Positions 1 through 6,064 of a stretch of 6,064 nt of DNA are shown one piece after another; within the stretch, counting starts at the first letter, position 1, and each line of letters opens with the position of its first letter. Location of the stretch: assembly GCA_946479015.1 (NCBI GenBank), contig CAMLEQ010000244.1, positions 1 to 6,064 on the forward strand, in the 5' to 3' direction. This stretch comes from an uncultured Gemmatimonadota bacterium (GTDB lineage: Bacteria > Gemmatimonadota > Gemmatimonadetes > Gemmatimonadales > Gemmatimonadaceae). The position numbers and the translations under genes were made by a program. The notes beneath the pieces are model-generated. The model worked only from the letters and a program-made list of their open reading frames with translations. It was not told the origin of the DNA and made no database searches.

Positions 1-210
1 AAGATCCACGAGCACGACGGGAAGCCGGCGCAGGGGCTCGGCATCTTCCTCGGCGACCGGCTGGCGGTGTTCTACGACTACCAGTGCGACCTCGGCGATG
101 GGTGGGAGGACCCGGATGTCCACCACGATCCGCCGGAGAAGCACGAGGCGGCGCTGCGCATGGGCGTGAACCTGTTCGTGTACGCGGTGACGAGCCGCCC
201 GGTGTCGTGA
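1..210 (+). CDS. DUF4159 domain-containing protein, C-terminal 69 residues (5' end outside window)
   Basis: The first reading frame is open from base 1 to the TGA at 208-210 and gives a well-formed protein end. It starts KIHEHDGKPAQG and goes on to a strand-like GIFLGDRLAVFYDY. Then comes the motif LGDGWEDPDVH (residues 31-41 of the fragment), and the fragment ends in a helix, ALRMGVNLFVYAV. The combination of a 'GDRLAVFY' strand, 'DLGDGWED' and a closing 'MGVNLFVYA' helix is what I recognise as the C-terminus of DUF4159 (Pfam PF13709). Members are usually around 200-250 residues when secreted alone, so roughly two thirds should lie upstream of the window. The function of DUF4159 is unknown; its genes commonly sit beside MoxR ATPase, DUF58 and DUF4175 genes. 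The stop overlaps the next start by four bases (GTGA), so the two are probably translated together. Family call from recalled motifs, not from a search. Confidence 0.85.
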   Translation, partial: KIHEHDGKPAQGLGIFLGDRLAVFYDYQCDLGDGWEDPDVHHDPPEKHEAALRMGVNLFVYAVTSRPVS

Positions 211-3200
211 CGGTCGCGCAGCTCGTCGCTCGCGAGCGCACCCGGCTGGGTGCGGCGCTCCTCGCGCGAGGCGCGGCGGCGGCGCTCGCCGGCGTGGCGG
301 TGGCGATCGCGGTGGGCACCGTGGCGCTCGGCAACGCGCGGTGGATCACGCGCCCCGGGGCGCCGCTCTTCGCGTGGTCGGTGGCGCTGGTGCTCGCGGG
401 GGTGGCGCTCTGGTGGACGCGGCGCGCGGTGCGCCGCGCCGCGGATCCGGCGGCGGTGGCGCGCGAGATCGAGCGCGAGCGCGCCCGCCGGGCGGGCGCG
501 GGGCGCGGCGCGCGGGCGGTGGGTGGGCGCGGGGCGCGGGGCGCGCGCGCCTCGAAGAACTTCGCGAGCCGGCTCGCGGCGTCCGAGGGACCGCTCGCGC
601 CGGAGCTGCACCGCCGCGCGCGACGCGGCGGCATCATCGCCATCGGCGCGGCCGCGGCGGCGCTCGTCCTCCTGGGCGCGGCGCGCGCCGCCTCCCCCGA
701 TGGATGGCGCGCGGTGCGGCATCCGGTGGGCGCGCTCACCGGCTCGATCCTCCCGCCGCTGCGCATCGCCAACGCGCCGCGCTTCCTGATGCGCGGCGAG
801 AAGCTGCGCCTCTCCGTGCTCGCGCCGGAGCGCCGCGCCATCGCGCTCCACGTGCGCGCCACCGGCGCCCCCTGGGACACGCTCGACCTGCCCGTCGCCG
901 GCGGCACGGCGACCACCGTGCTCGGCCCGCTCGATGCCGACCTGACGGTGGTGGCCACCGACGGCCGAGCCACGAGCGACACCACCATCATCCACGTCAC
1001 CGACCGGCCGTTCGTCGGCGACGTGGCGATCCGCGCCACCTACCCGCGCTACCTCGACCGCCCCGCGGAGACGATCCCGGTGGGAGAGCCCGCGCGCGTT
1101 CCCCGTGGAACGGTGCTCGCCATCTCCGGGCGCGCCTCCACGGCGCTCGCGCGCGTGGGCCTCGCACGCGAGCGCGACACGCTGCACCTCGAGCCGGACG
1201 GGCAGACGTTCGCCGGAACGTTCACGGCCTCGGAGAGCGGCCGCTGGCTCTGGTACGCGGCCGGAGGGCAGGGGCCGATCGCCGACCTGCCGCAGCCGCT
1301 CGAGCTGGAGGTGGTCCCCGACTCCGCGCCGCGCGTGGAGATCCTCCAGCCGCAGCGCGACACCGCGGTGCTCGCCACCGCGCAGGTGACGCTCGGGATC
1401 GCCGCCACCGACGACCACGGGATCTCGACCATCATGCTCCGGAGCTGGCGGCGCCTGGCGGACGGCCGCGCCATGCCGGAGGTGGCGCAGCCGCTCGCGG
1501 CGCCGAAGGCGCCGCAGTGGAGCGGCACGCAGGCGATCGACCTCTCGCCGCGCGAGCTGCAGCCCGGCGACGAGCTGCACGTGGTGGTGGCGGCCACCGA
1601 CGACTCCCCCTGGCGCCAGACCGCCACGAGCCGCGAGCTGGTGCTCCGCGTGCCGACCATGAGCGAGCAGCGGCAGCAGGCGCGCGCGCTCGCCGACTCC
1701 ACCGTGTCGCGCCTCGAGTCCGCGGCGCGCAGCGAGCGCGAGCTCGCGCAGCGCACCGACGAGGCGGCGCGCTCCCGCGCCGACCGCGTCTCGACCACCA
1801 GCTCGCAGTCGCTCGACAAGCCGGCGGCCGATCCTCGCGAGCACGGCGCCTCGTACCAGAGCGCGGAGGAGGCGAAGGCGCTCGCGCAGCGGCAGCAGCA
1901 GCTCCAGGAGCAGGTGCGCCAGGCGCAGCGCGATGCGAAGGAGCTGGAGCAGCGGCTCCGCGCCGCCGGCGTGATGGACAGCGCGCTCACGCAGCGGCTA
2001 CGCGACGTGCAGCAACTGCTGCGTGATGCGCTCACCCCCGAGCTGCAGCGCCAGCTCGACGAGGTGATGCGGGCCACGCGGCAGCTCTCCCCCGAGGACA
2101 TGCGCCGCGCCATGCAGAACCTGGCGGAGCAGCAGCAGCGCCTCCGCGAGCAGCTCGAGCGGAGCGCGGAGATGCTGCGACGCGCGGCGCTGGAGGGCTC
2201 GATGCAGACGCTGCGCGACGAGGCGCGCGACATCGCGCAGGCGGAGCGGAAGATGGCCGACTCGCTCTCGCGCGGGGCGCGGGGCGCGGACTCCGCGGCG
2301 CGCGGCGCGCAGGAGCTGAGCCGGCGGTCGCAGCAGCTCTCGAAGGATGTCTCGGAGCTATCCAAGCGGTTGCAGCAGGAGAAGGCGCAGGCCGGGCCGC
2401 AGAAGCTCGCCGGCGCGTCGCAGCGCGCGGACTCCTCGGCGCGGGCGATGCAGCGCGTGGCGCCGCGGTCGCGGCCGCAGCAGGAGGAGCTGGCGCGGCA
2501 GCCGGAGGACTCCGCTCGGCAGCCCGGCGACTCGATGCGTCCGCAGGAGCAGACGGCCGATCGGCAGTCGGGGGAGCAGCCCACGGACCAGCAGCGCGAG
2601 CAACAGCGCGCGCAACAGCAGGGGCAGCAGCAGGCGCAGCAGCAAGGGCAGCAGCAGGGAGAACGACAGGGGCAACAGCAACAGCCGCGGCAGCAGGGAC
2701 GGCAGCAGGCGGGCGCGCAGCAGGGGGGCGAGCCGCAGCCGGGGCGGGAAGGGGAGCGGCAGGGGGCCGGCGAGCGCGAGGGGGCGCCGCAGCCGGGCGC
2801 GCCGGACCGCGCGCAGCGCGCGGGCGCGGCGCAGGAAGGGGCGCGTCAGATGGAGCAGGCGGCGAAGCAGCTCGGCGACGCGCGCGACTCGCAGATCCAG
2901 GAGTGGAAGCACGAGGTGACGTCCGAGCTGGATCAGTCGATCCAGGAGACGATGCAGCTCGCGCGAGCGCAGCAGTCGCTCGCCGACCGCGCGCGGCAGG
3001 GGCGCGACCAGGGGCTGCGCGCCGACCAGAGCGCGGTGCAGCAGGGGGTGCAGAAGGTGCAGGAGCGGCTGCAGCGGGCCGCGCGCCAGTCCGCGCACGT
3101 GTCGCCGCAGTCGCAGGGCGCCATGGCCGAGGCGAGCCGGCAGGTGAGCAGCGCCACGCAGCGCGCCGCCGACGGGGGCGCCCAGAGCTCGAGCCAGACG

Positions 3201-3821
3201 GCGCAGGCCATGGATGACGCGGCGCAGTCGCTCAATCGCGCCGCCGCCCAGATGATGCGGGACCGCGCACGCGCCGCGGGCGCGCAGTCGGCGTCAGGCT
3301 TCTCCGAGATGATCGAGCAGATGCGGCAGGCGGCGAAGGAGCAGGGCTCGATCAACGCGCAGGCCTCCGGACTTGTGCCGATGCCGGGCGGGCAGCCCTC
3401 CGCGCAGTCGATGGCGCAGGTGCGCCAGCTCGCGAAGAGGCAGCGCGGCGTGGCGGACAAGCTGGACGACGCGAGCGGCGGCGAAGGGCAGGCGGGGCAG
3501 CTCGCCAAGGAGATGCGCCAGATCGCCGATGTCCTCGATCGCGGACGCCTCGATCCATCGGTACTCGACCGGCAGCAGCGCCTGTACCACAAGCTGCTCG
3601 ACGCCGGGCTCACGCTCGAGAAGGACGAGCGGGAGGACACGGGGGAGCGCGAGTCGCAGATCGCGACCACCACCGAGACGATCACTCCCGGCACGCAGGC
3701 GTCGGGGCGCGCCGCCGTGCGCTGGCGCGAGCCCACCTGGAGCGAGCTGCGCGGGCTCACCGCCGACGAGCGCCGCGCGGTGCTCGAGTACTTCAAGCGG
3801 ATCAATGCCCAGCAGCCGTAG
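207..3821 (+). CDS. DUF4175 family membrane-anchored coiled-coil protein (1204 aa)
   Basis: Function unknown; probably a scaffold-like inner-membrane protein with a very large periplasmic part. Helices at about residues 22-42, 52-70 and 142-163 look membrane-spanning. The Arg-rich loop between the second and third (about 72-140) suggests N-in topology with everything after 163 in the periplasm. Residues about 165-485 are beta-rich, Ig-like, with a YPRYL motif (279-283) and two AATDD motifs (399-403, 462-466). From about 487 the protein is almost wholly coiled coil in Ala, Arg, Glu and Gln, interrupted by a Q/G/P-rich linker (about 762-882). A conserved module follows (about 1071-1151: RQLAKRQ, LAKEMRQIADVL, LYHKLLDAG), then an ending ADERRAVLEYFKRIN. 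This architecture matches DUF4175 (PF13779; alphaproteobacterial relatives are TIGR02302), although it is longer than the roughly 850-residue alphaproteobacterial members. The GTG start at 207 overlaps the previous stop by 4 bases and yields a short charged N-terminus before the first helix. The ATG at 84 would add 41 unlikely residues inside the upstream gene. Confidence 0.9.
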   Translation: MTVAQLVARERTRLGAALLARGAAAALAGVAVAIAVGTVALGNARWITRPGAPLFAWSVALVLAGVALWWTRRAVRRAADPAAVAREIERERARRAGAGRGARAVGGRGARGARASKNFASRLAASEGPLAPELHRRARRGGIIAIGAAAAALVLLGAARAASPDGWRAVRHPVGALTGSILPPLRIANAPRFLMRGEKLRLSVLAPERRAIALHVRATGAPWDTLDLPVAGGTATTVLGPLDADLTVVATDGRATSDTTIIHVTDRPFVGDVAIRATYPRYLDRPAETIPVGEPARVPRGTVLAISGRASTALARVGLARERDTLHLEPDGQTFAGTFTASESGRWLWYAAGGQGPIADLPQPLELEVVPDSAPRVEILQPQRDTAVLATAQVTLGIAATDDHGISTIMLRSWRRLADGRAMPEVAQPLAAPKAPQWSGTQAIDLSPRELQPGDELHVVVAATDDSPWRQTATSRELVLRVPTMSEQRQQARALADSTVSRLESAARSERELAQRTDEAARSRADRVSTTSSQSLDKPAADPREHGASYQSAEEAKALAQRQQQLQEQVRQAQRDAKELEQRLRAAGVMDSALTQRLRDVQQLLRDALTPELQRQLDEVMRATRQLSPEDMRRAMQNLAEQQQRLREQLERSAEMLRRAALEGSMQTLRDEARDIAQAERKMADSLSRGARGADSAARGAQELSRRSQQLSKDVSELSKRLQQEKAQAGPQKLAGASQRADSSARAMQRVAPRSRPQQEELARQPEDSARQPGDSMRPQEQTADRQSGEQPTDQQREQQRAQQQGQQQAQQQGQQQGERQGQQQQPRQQGRQQAGAQQGGEPQPGREGERQGAGEREGAPQPGAPDRAQRAGAAQEGARQMEQAAKQLGDARDSQIQEWKHEVTSELDQSIQETMQLARAQQSLADRARQGRDQGLRADQSAVQQGVQKVQERLQRAARQSAHVSPQSQGAMAEASRQVSSATQRAADGGAQSSSQTAQAMDDAAQSLNRAAAQMMRDRARAAGAQSASGFSEMIEQMRQAAKEQGSINAQASGLVPMPGGQPSAQSMAQVRQLAKRQRGVADKLDDASGGEGQAGQLAKEMRQIADVLDRGRLDPSVLDRQQRLYHKLLDAGLTLEKDEREDTGERESQIATTTETITPGTQASGRAAVRWREPTWSELRGLTADERRAVLEYFKRINAQQP
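476..553 (+). repeat. G/C-only low-complexity tract with a GGGGCGC tandem repeat
   Basis: Apart from three T bases at 520, 524 and 552 and an A at 478, this stretch is entirely G and C. It includes about three copies of a seven-base unit (TGGGCGC at 524-530, GGGGCGC at 531-537 and 538-544) running into a GC dinucleotide run (541-550). It encodes residues about 91-116 of the DUF4175 protein, an Arg/Gly/Ala string with no leucine or acidic residue after the first two codons. The tract lies in the predicted cytoplasmic loop. It may be a polymorphic simple repeat, or a place where base-calling or assembly is unreliable. Confidence 0.6.
2589..2723 (+). repeat. Imperfect CAG-codon repeat encoding a glutamine-rich linker
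   Basis: This 45-codon stretch encodes 27 glutamines in QQQG/QQQA-like units (residues about 795-839 of the DUF4175 protein). Most use CAG, with a few CAA. It is the core of a wider low-complexity region (about residues 762-882) rich in Q, G, P, R and E, which includes a short near-repeat (ARQPEDS then ARQPGDS). It separates the long central coiled coil from the C-terminal coiled coil and so looks like a flexible linker. The low-complexity composition is in frame and does not disturb the reading frame on either side. Confidence 0.85.
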
Positions 3822-5520
3822 CGGCGCGCTCGTGCACGCGCTGATGCGCGCGCTGGCCCTCGTGCTCCTGGCGAGCGGCGCGGCGCGGGCGCAGCAGGGG
3901 AACGCGCTTCTCCGCGCGCAGGAGCTGGAGGAGAAGGAGCAGTACCCGGAGGCGGCGGCGGCGTACCGGCAGGCGCTGGAGCAGACGCCGGCATCGCTTC
4001 CCGCGGTGCTGGGGCTGGAGCGCGTGTACGCGCAGCTCGGCCGCTCGGACTCGCTCCTACCGGTGCTCGACCGCGCGATCGCGCTGCAACCGCGCGTGGC
4101 GGCGCTGCGCGCCGCGAAGCTCCGCACGATGCGCTCGCTCGGCGACCCCGCCCGGCTGCGCGCGGCGTTCGACGAGTGGCGCACCGCCTGGCCGCGCGAT
4201 CCCGCGCCCTACCGCGAGTACGCCCGGATGTTGATCGACGACGGCTTCACGTCGCAGGCGGACACGGTGCTCCGCATGGCGCAGACGCAGGTGGGGACGG
4301 GGCGCGGCTTCGAGTACGAGCTGGCGCAGCTACACGCCGCCATGGGGCGCTGGGAGTCCTCGGCGCGATCGTGGCGTGCCGCGGTGGCCGACAATCCCTA
4401 CCTGGACCAGGCGGCGATCTACTCCCTCGTCCGCACGCCGCCGGAGCAGCGCGACGCGGTGCGCCGGGCGCTCGCGCTGCCACCGTCCTCGCCGAGCGCG
4501 GTGCGCGTGCTCGCCTCGCTCGAGCTGCAGTGGGGCTCCGCGCGCGCCGGATGGGATGCGCTGCGCCGTCTCCCTCCGGACAGCGCCGCCGTGGCGGCGT
4601 GGATGGATTTCGCGCAGCGCGCCGAGGTCGCGGAGGAGTGGCTGGTGGCGCGCGATGCGCTCGCGGCGGCCGGCGGCCCGCACCCGACGGCCGAGGTGGC
4701 GGCGCGCGCGGCCGCGGACGCGATGAACGGCGGCGATGCGGCGTCGGCCGCGGCGCTCGCCGAGCAGGCGGAGCGCTCGCTCGATTCCGCGCAGGCGGCG
4801 CGGACGGTGCTCCCGGTGCACCTGCGCGCGCTCGCCGCGCTCGGCAAGCCGGCGGACGCGGAGCGCGTGCTGCACGCGTACGCCGCGCGGCTCCAGCCGG
4901 ACGAGCTCGCGCGCGACCAGCGGCTGCTCGCGGCGGGGTGGGTGCGCACGGGAGATCTGGCGCGGGCGAAGGCGGTGCTCGCCGCCGCCGGCGATGACGA
5001 GAGCGATCCCGCCCAGGGGTGGATCGCGCTCTACGAGGGAGATCTGGCCGCCGCGCGGCGCGGGCTGAAGGCGCGCGCCGACGCCACGCCGGAGCAGCTC
5101 TCCGCCGTCGCGCTGCTCGAGCGCACGAAAGCCGACCGCGCGCCCGACGTGGGGCGCGCCTTTCTCACCCTCGCGCGCGGCGACACGCTCGCGGCGGCCG
5201 CCGCGTTCGAGGGCGCCGCCCGGTCGCTCCCCGAGGTGTCGTCGCTCCTGCTCGCGAACGCCGCGCGCCTGTACACGGCGCGGGGGGAGACACCGAGAGC
5301 CGTCGCGCTCTGGCAGGCGATCGTCGAGCGGAGCGCGGATTCGCCCGAGGCGCCGGAGGCGGAGCTCGAGTGGGCGCGCGCGCTCCGGCGCGGCGGCGAC
5401 CAGCGCGGCGCGGTCGCGCGCCTGGAGCACCTCATTCTGACCTATCCGCAGAGCGCGCTCCTGCCGCAGGCACGCCGCGAGCTGGAGCTCGCGCGCCGAT
5501 CCGTTCCACCCACGTCGTGA
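3805..5520 (+). CDS. Secreted TPR / alpha-helical repeat protein (571 aa)
   Basis: Probably a periplasmic protein-interaction scaffold; its specific partner is unknown. With the ATG at 3805 the N-terminus (MPSSRSGALVHALMRALALVL...) has a basic n-region, a hydrophobic core and the cleavage site ARA|QQ after residue 29. The mature protein opens with a clear TPR (about 33-63: LLRAQELEEKEQYPEAAAAY) and a second TPR-like pair (about 64-97). The middle is a string of degenerate Ala/Leu/Arg helical pairs. The last part (about 483-550) again has TPR-like helices ending in HLILTYPQSALLPQARREL, reminiscent of YbgF/BamD-type repeats. The start overlaps the DUF4175 stop by 17 bases, with no convincing Shine-Dalgarno sequence. 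Later in-frame starts (GTG 3832, ATG 3844) are possible; ATG 3844 would leave only a 16-residue signal peptide. The TPR class is fairly sure and the exact start less so. Position immediately after DUF4175 suggests a shared envelope complex. Confidence 0.85.
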   Translation: MPSSRSGALVHALMRALALVLLASGAARAQQGNALLRAQELEEKEQYPEAAAAYRQALEQTPASLPAVLGLERVYAQLGRSDSLLPVLDRAIALQPRVAALRAAKLRTMRSLGDPARLRAAFDEWRTAWPRDPAPYREYARMLIDDGFTSQADTVLRMAQTQVGTGRGFEYELAQLHAAMGRWESSARSWRAAVADNPYLDQAAIYSLVRTPPEQRDAVRRALALPPSSPSAVRVLASLELQWGSARAGWDALRRLPPDSAAVAAWMDFAQRAEVAEEWLVARDALAAAGGPHPTAEVAARAAADAMNGGDAASAAALAEQAERSLDSAQAARTVLPVHLRALAALGKPADAERVLHAYAARLQPDELARDQRLLAAGWVRTGDLARAKAVLAAAGDDESDPAQGWIALYEGDLAAARRGLKARADATPEQLSAVALLERTKADRAPDVGRAFLTLARGDTLAAAAAFEGAARSLPEVSSLLLANAARLYTARGETPRAVALWQAIVERSADSPEAPEAELEWARALRRGGDQRGAVARLEHLILTYPQSALLPQARRELELARRSVPPTS

Positions 5521-5528
5521 TCCCTCGC

Positions 5529-6064
5529 ATGAAGCTGCGCCACCTCCTCGTGCTCGCGGTCGTCGCCCTCGCGCCGGCCGCCGCCCGCGCTCAGCACCTG
5601 CTCGTCCCCATGGACGACGACCAGTCGAACCACCTCAAGGCGTACGGGCTCACCTACAACGCACTCAAGGACGGCGCGCGGGCGGAGTGGCTGCTCAACT
5701 ACCGCGGAGGGGCGTTCCTGCTCCCGGACACCCCCGAGATGCGCCGCCGCGCCGGGCTCGACGGCGTCACGGTGGAGCCCGTGGACGACGCGGCGCTCGC
5801 GTCCATCCGGAATGAGATGGCGGGAGGGAACATGGAGGCGGTCCCCCTCGAGAAGGCGCCGAAGATCGCCATCTACACCGCGCCGTACACGCCACCGTGG
5901 GACGACGCCGTGACGCTCGCCCTCCGCTACGCCGGCATCCCCTACACGCCCGTCTGGGACGAGCAGGTGGAGCACGGCGACCTCGCGAAGTTCGACTGGG
6001 TGCACCTCTTCCACGAGGACTTCACCGGGCAGCTCGGGAAGTTCTACATCGCCTACCGCGGCGC
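5529..6064 (+). CDS. Secreted protein of the family labelled 'asparagine synthetase B'; N-terminal 178 residues (3' end outside window)
   Basis: The frame is open from the ATG at 5529 to the window edge. A textbook signal peptide (residues 1-21, MKLRHLLVLAVVALAPAAARA) is followed by mature QHLLVPMDDDQSNHLKAYG (from residue 22), then WLLNYRGGAFLLP (54-66). Next come KAPKIAIYTAP (109-119), WDDAVTLALRYAGIPY (124-139) and DWVHLFHEDFTGQ (156-168). I recognise these blocks from a family of about 400-residue secreted proteins in Bacteroidota and Gemmatimonadota that databases often call asparagine synthetase B. No AsnB hallmark is present: the N-terminus is a signal peptide rather than a catalytic Cys2, and the export signal argues against an ATP-dependent cytosolic enzyme. 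The strand-helix-strand pattern at 112-143 resembles a flavodoxin-like or class-I-amidotransferase-like fold, which is inference. The gene starts 8 bases after the TPR stop. An in-frame GTG at 5517 would overlap that stop by GTGA and add four residues (M-I-P-R); the ATG is chosen because it gives the cleaner signal peptide. Confidence 0.82.
   Translation, partial: MKLRHLLVLAVVALAPAAARAQHLLVPMDDDQSNHLKAYGLTYNALKDGARAEWLLNYRGGAFLLPDTPEMRRRAGLDGVTVEPVDDAALASIRNEMAGGNMEAVPLEKAPKIAIYTAPYTPPWDDAVTLALRYAGIPYTPVWDEQVEHGDLAKFDWVHLFHEDFTGQLGKFYIAYRG

Noticed and set aside
84..206. Upstream ATG start for the DUF4175 protein at position 84
   Set aside because: It would overlap the DUF4159 coding end by more than 120 bases and add a Gly/Pro/Arg-rich stretch with no family resemblance. 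The GTG at 207 gives a sensible N-terminus right before the first membrane helix.
78..1844. 588-residue open frame on the minus strand
   Set aside because: It lies wholly opposite the DUF4175 gene and DUF4159 end, is dominated by Arg/Ala/Gly/His and shows no domain pattern. Long antisense frames are expected where stop codons are rare because of high GC.
341..2026. 561-residue open frame on the plus strand inside the DUF4175 gene
   Set aside because: Arg/Ala/His/Pro-rich out-of-frame shadow; the overlapping frame carries the membrane helices and conserved motifs.
1049..2584. 511-residue open frame on the minus strand
   Set aside because: Ser/Cys/Arg-rich reverse reading of the coiled-coil coding region; composition is unlike a real protein and it overlaps a well-supported gene throughout.
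2589..2723. CAG repeat as a CRISPR array or small RNA locus
   Set aside because: Units are 3-12 bases without regular spacers, and the repeat is in frame within a conserved protein.
2358..3098. 246-residue leucine-rich minus-strand frame that superficially resembles a membrane protein
   Set aside because: The Leu/Arg runs are simply the complement of the CAG-rich repeat (CTG codons) in the DUF4175 gene.
3373..3804. Extension of the TPR protein frame upstream into the DUF4175 gene
   Set aside because: The extra residues are Arg/Ser/Pro-rich shadow sequence; the signal peptide begins at the ATG at 3805.
3818..3860. GC-rich inverted repeats after the DUF4175 stop as a terminator
   Set aside because: There is no T-tract, and the next gene has already started at 3805. 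Self-complementary GCGC runs occur throughout the window.
5529..6064. Naming the last gene asnB
   Set aside because: No asparagine synthetase motif is visible and the product is secreted, so the symbol is withheld.

Overview
The window is very GC-rich coding DNA, with G or C at most third codon positions. It carries four genes, all on the + strand and packed end to end with no real intergenic space. From the protein families and their order, the best guess is a member of the Gemmatimonadota or a close relative; this rests on recalled family patterns, since no database search was possible.

Layout: (1) positions 1-210 hold the last 69 codons of a DUF4159-domain protein. (2) Positions 207-3821 encode a 1204-residue DUF4175-family membrane protein. 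It has three N-terminal membrane helices, an Ig-like/beta periplasmic region, then a very long coiled-coil region broken by a glutamine-rich low-complexity linker, and a conserved C-terminal module. (3) Positions 3805-5520 encode a 571-residue secreted alpha-helical repeat (TPR-type) protein. (4) From 5529 to the window edge runs the first 178 residues of a secreted protein of the family often labelled 'asparagine synthetase B' in databases, although nothing visible supports that enzyme activity.

The genes join by a 4-base GTGA overlap, a 17-base overlap and an 8-base gap (or a second GTGA overlap if the alternative start is used). No Shine-Dalgarno sequence, promoter or terminator is visible at any junction, so the block reads as the interior of one translationally coupled operon. 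DUF4159 and DUF4175 genes are known neighbours of MoxR AAA+ ATPase / DUF58 / BatA-type von Willebrand A genes. The likely reading is therefore the downstream half of a MoxR-Bat-like envelope operon, with the MoxR/DUF58 genes upstream of the window. All four products are predicted to sit in or beyond the inner membrane, which suggests an envelope complex built around the DUF4175 protein. The biochemical role of this system is unknown, and assigning one here would be speculation.

There are no RNA genes, mobile elements, CRISPR arrays or gene-free stretches. The items most worth a second look are the conserved but uncharacterised operon itself, the doubtful 'asparagine synthetase' label, the Q-rich CAG-repeat linker, and a G/C-only repeat tract in the cytoplasmic loop of the DUF4175 protein that could be a sequence or assembly error.
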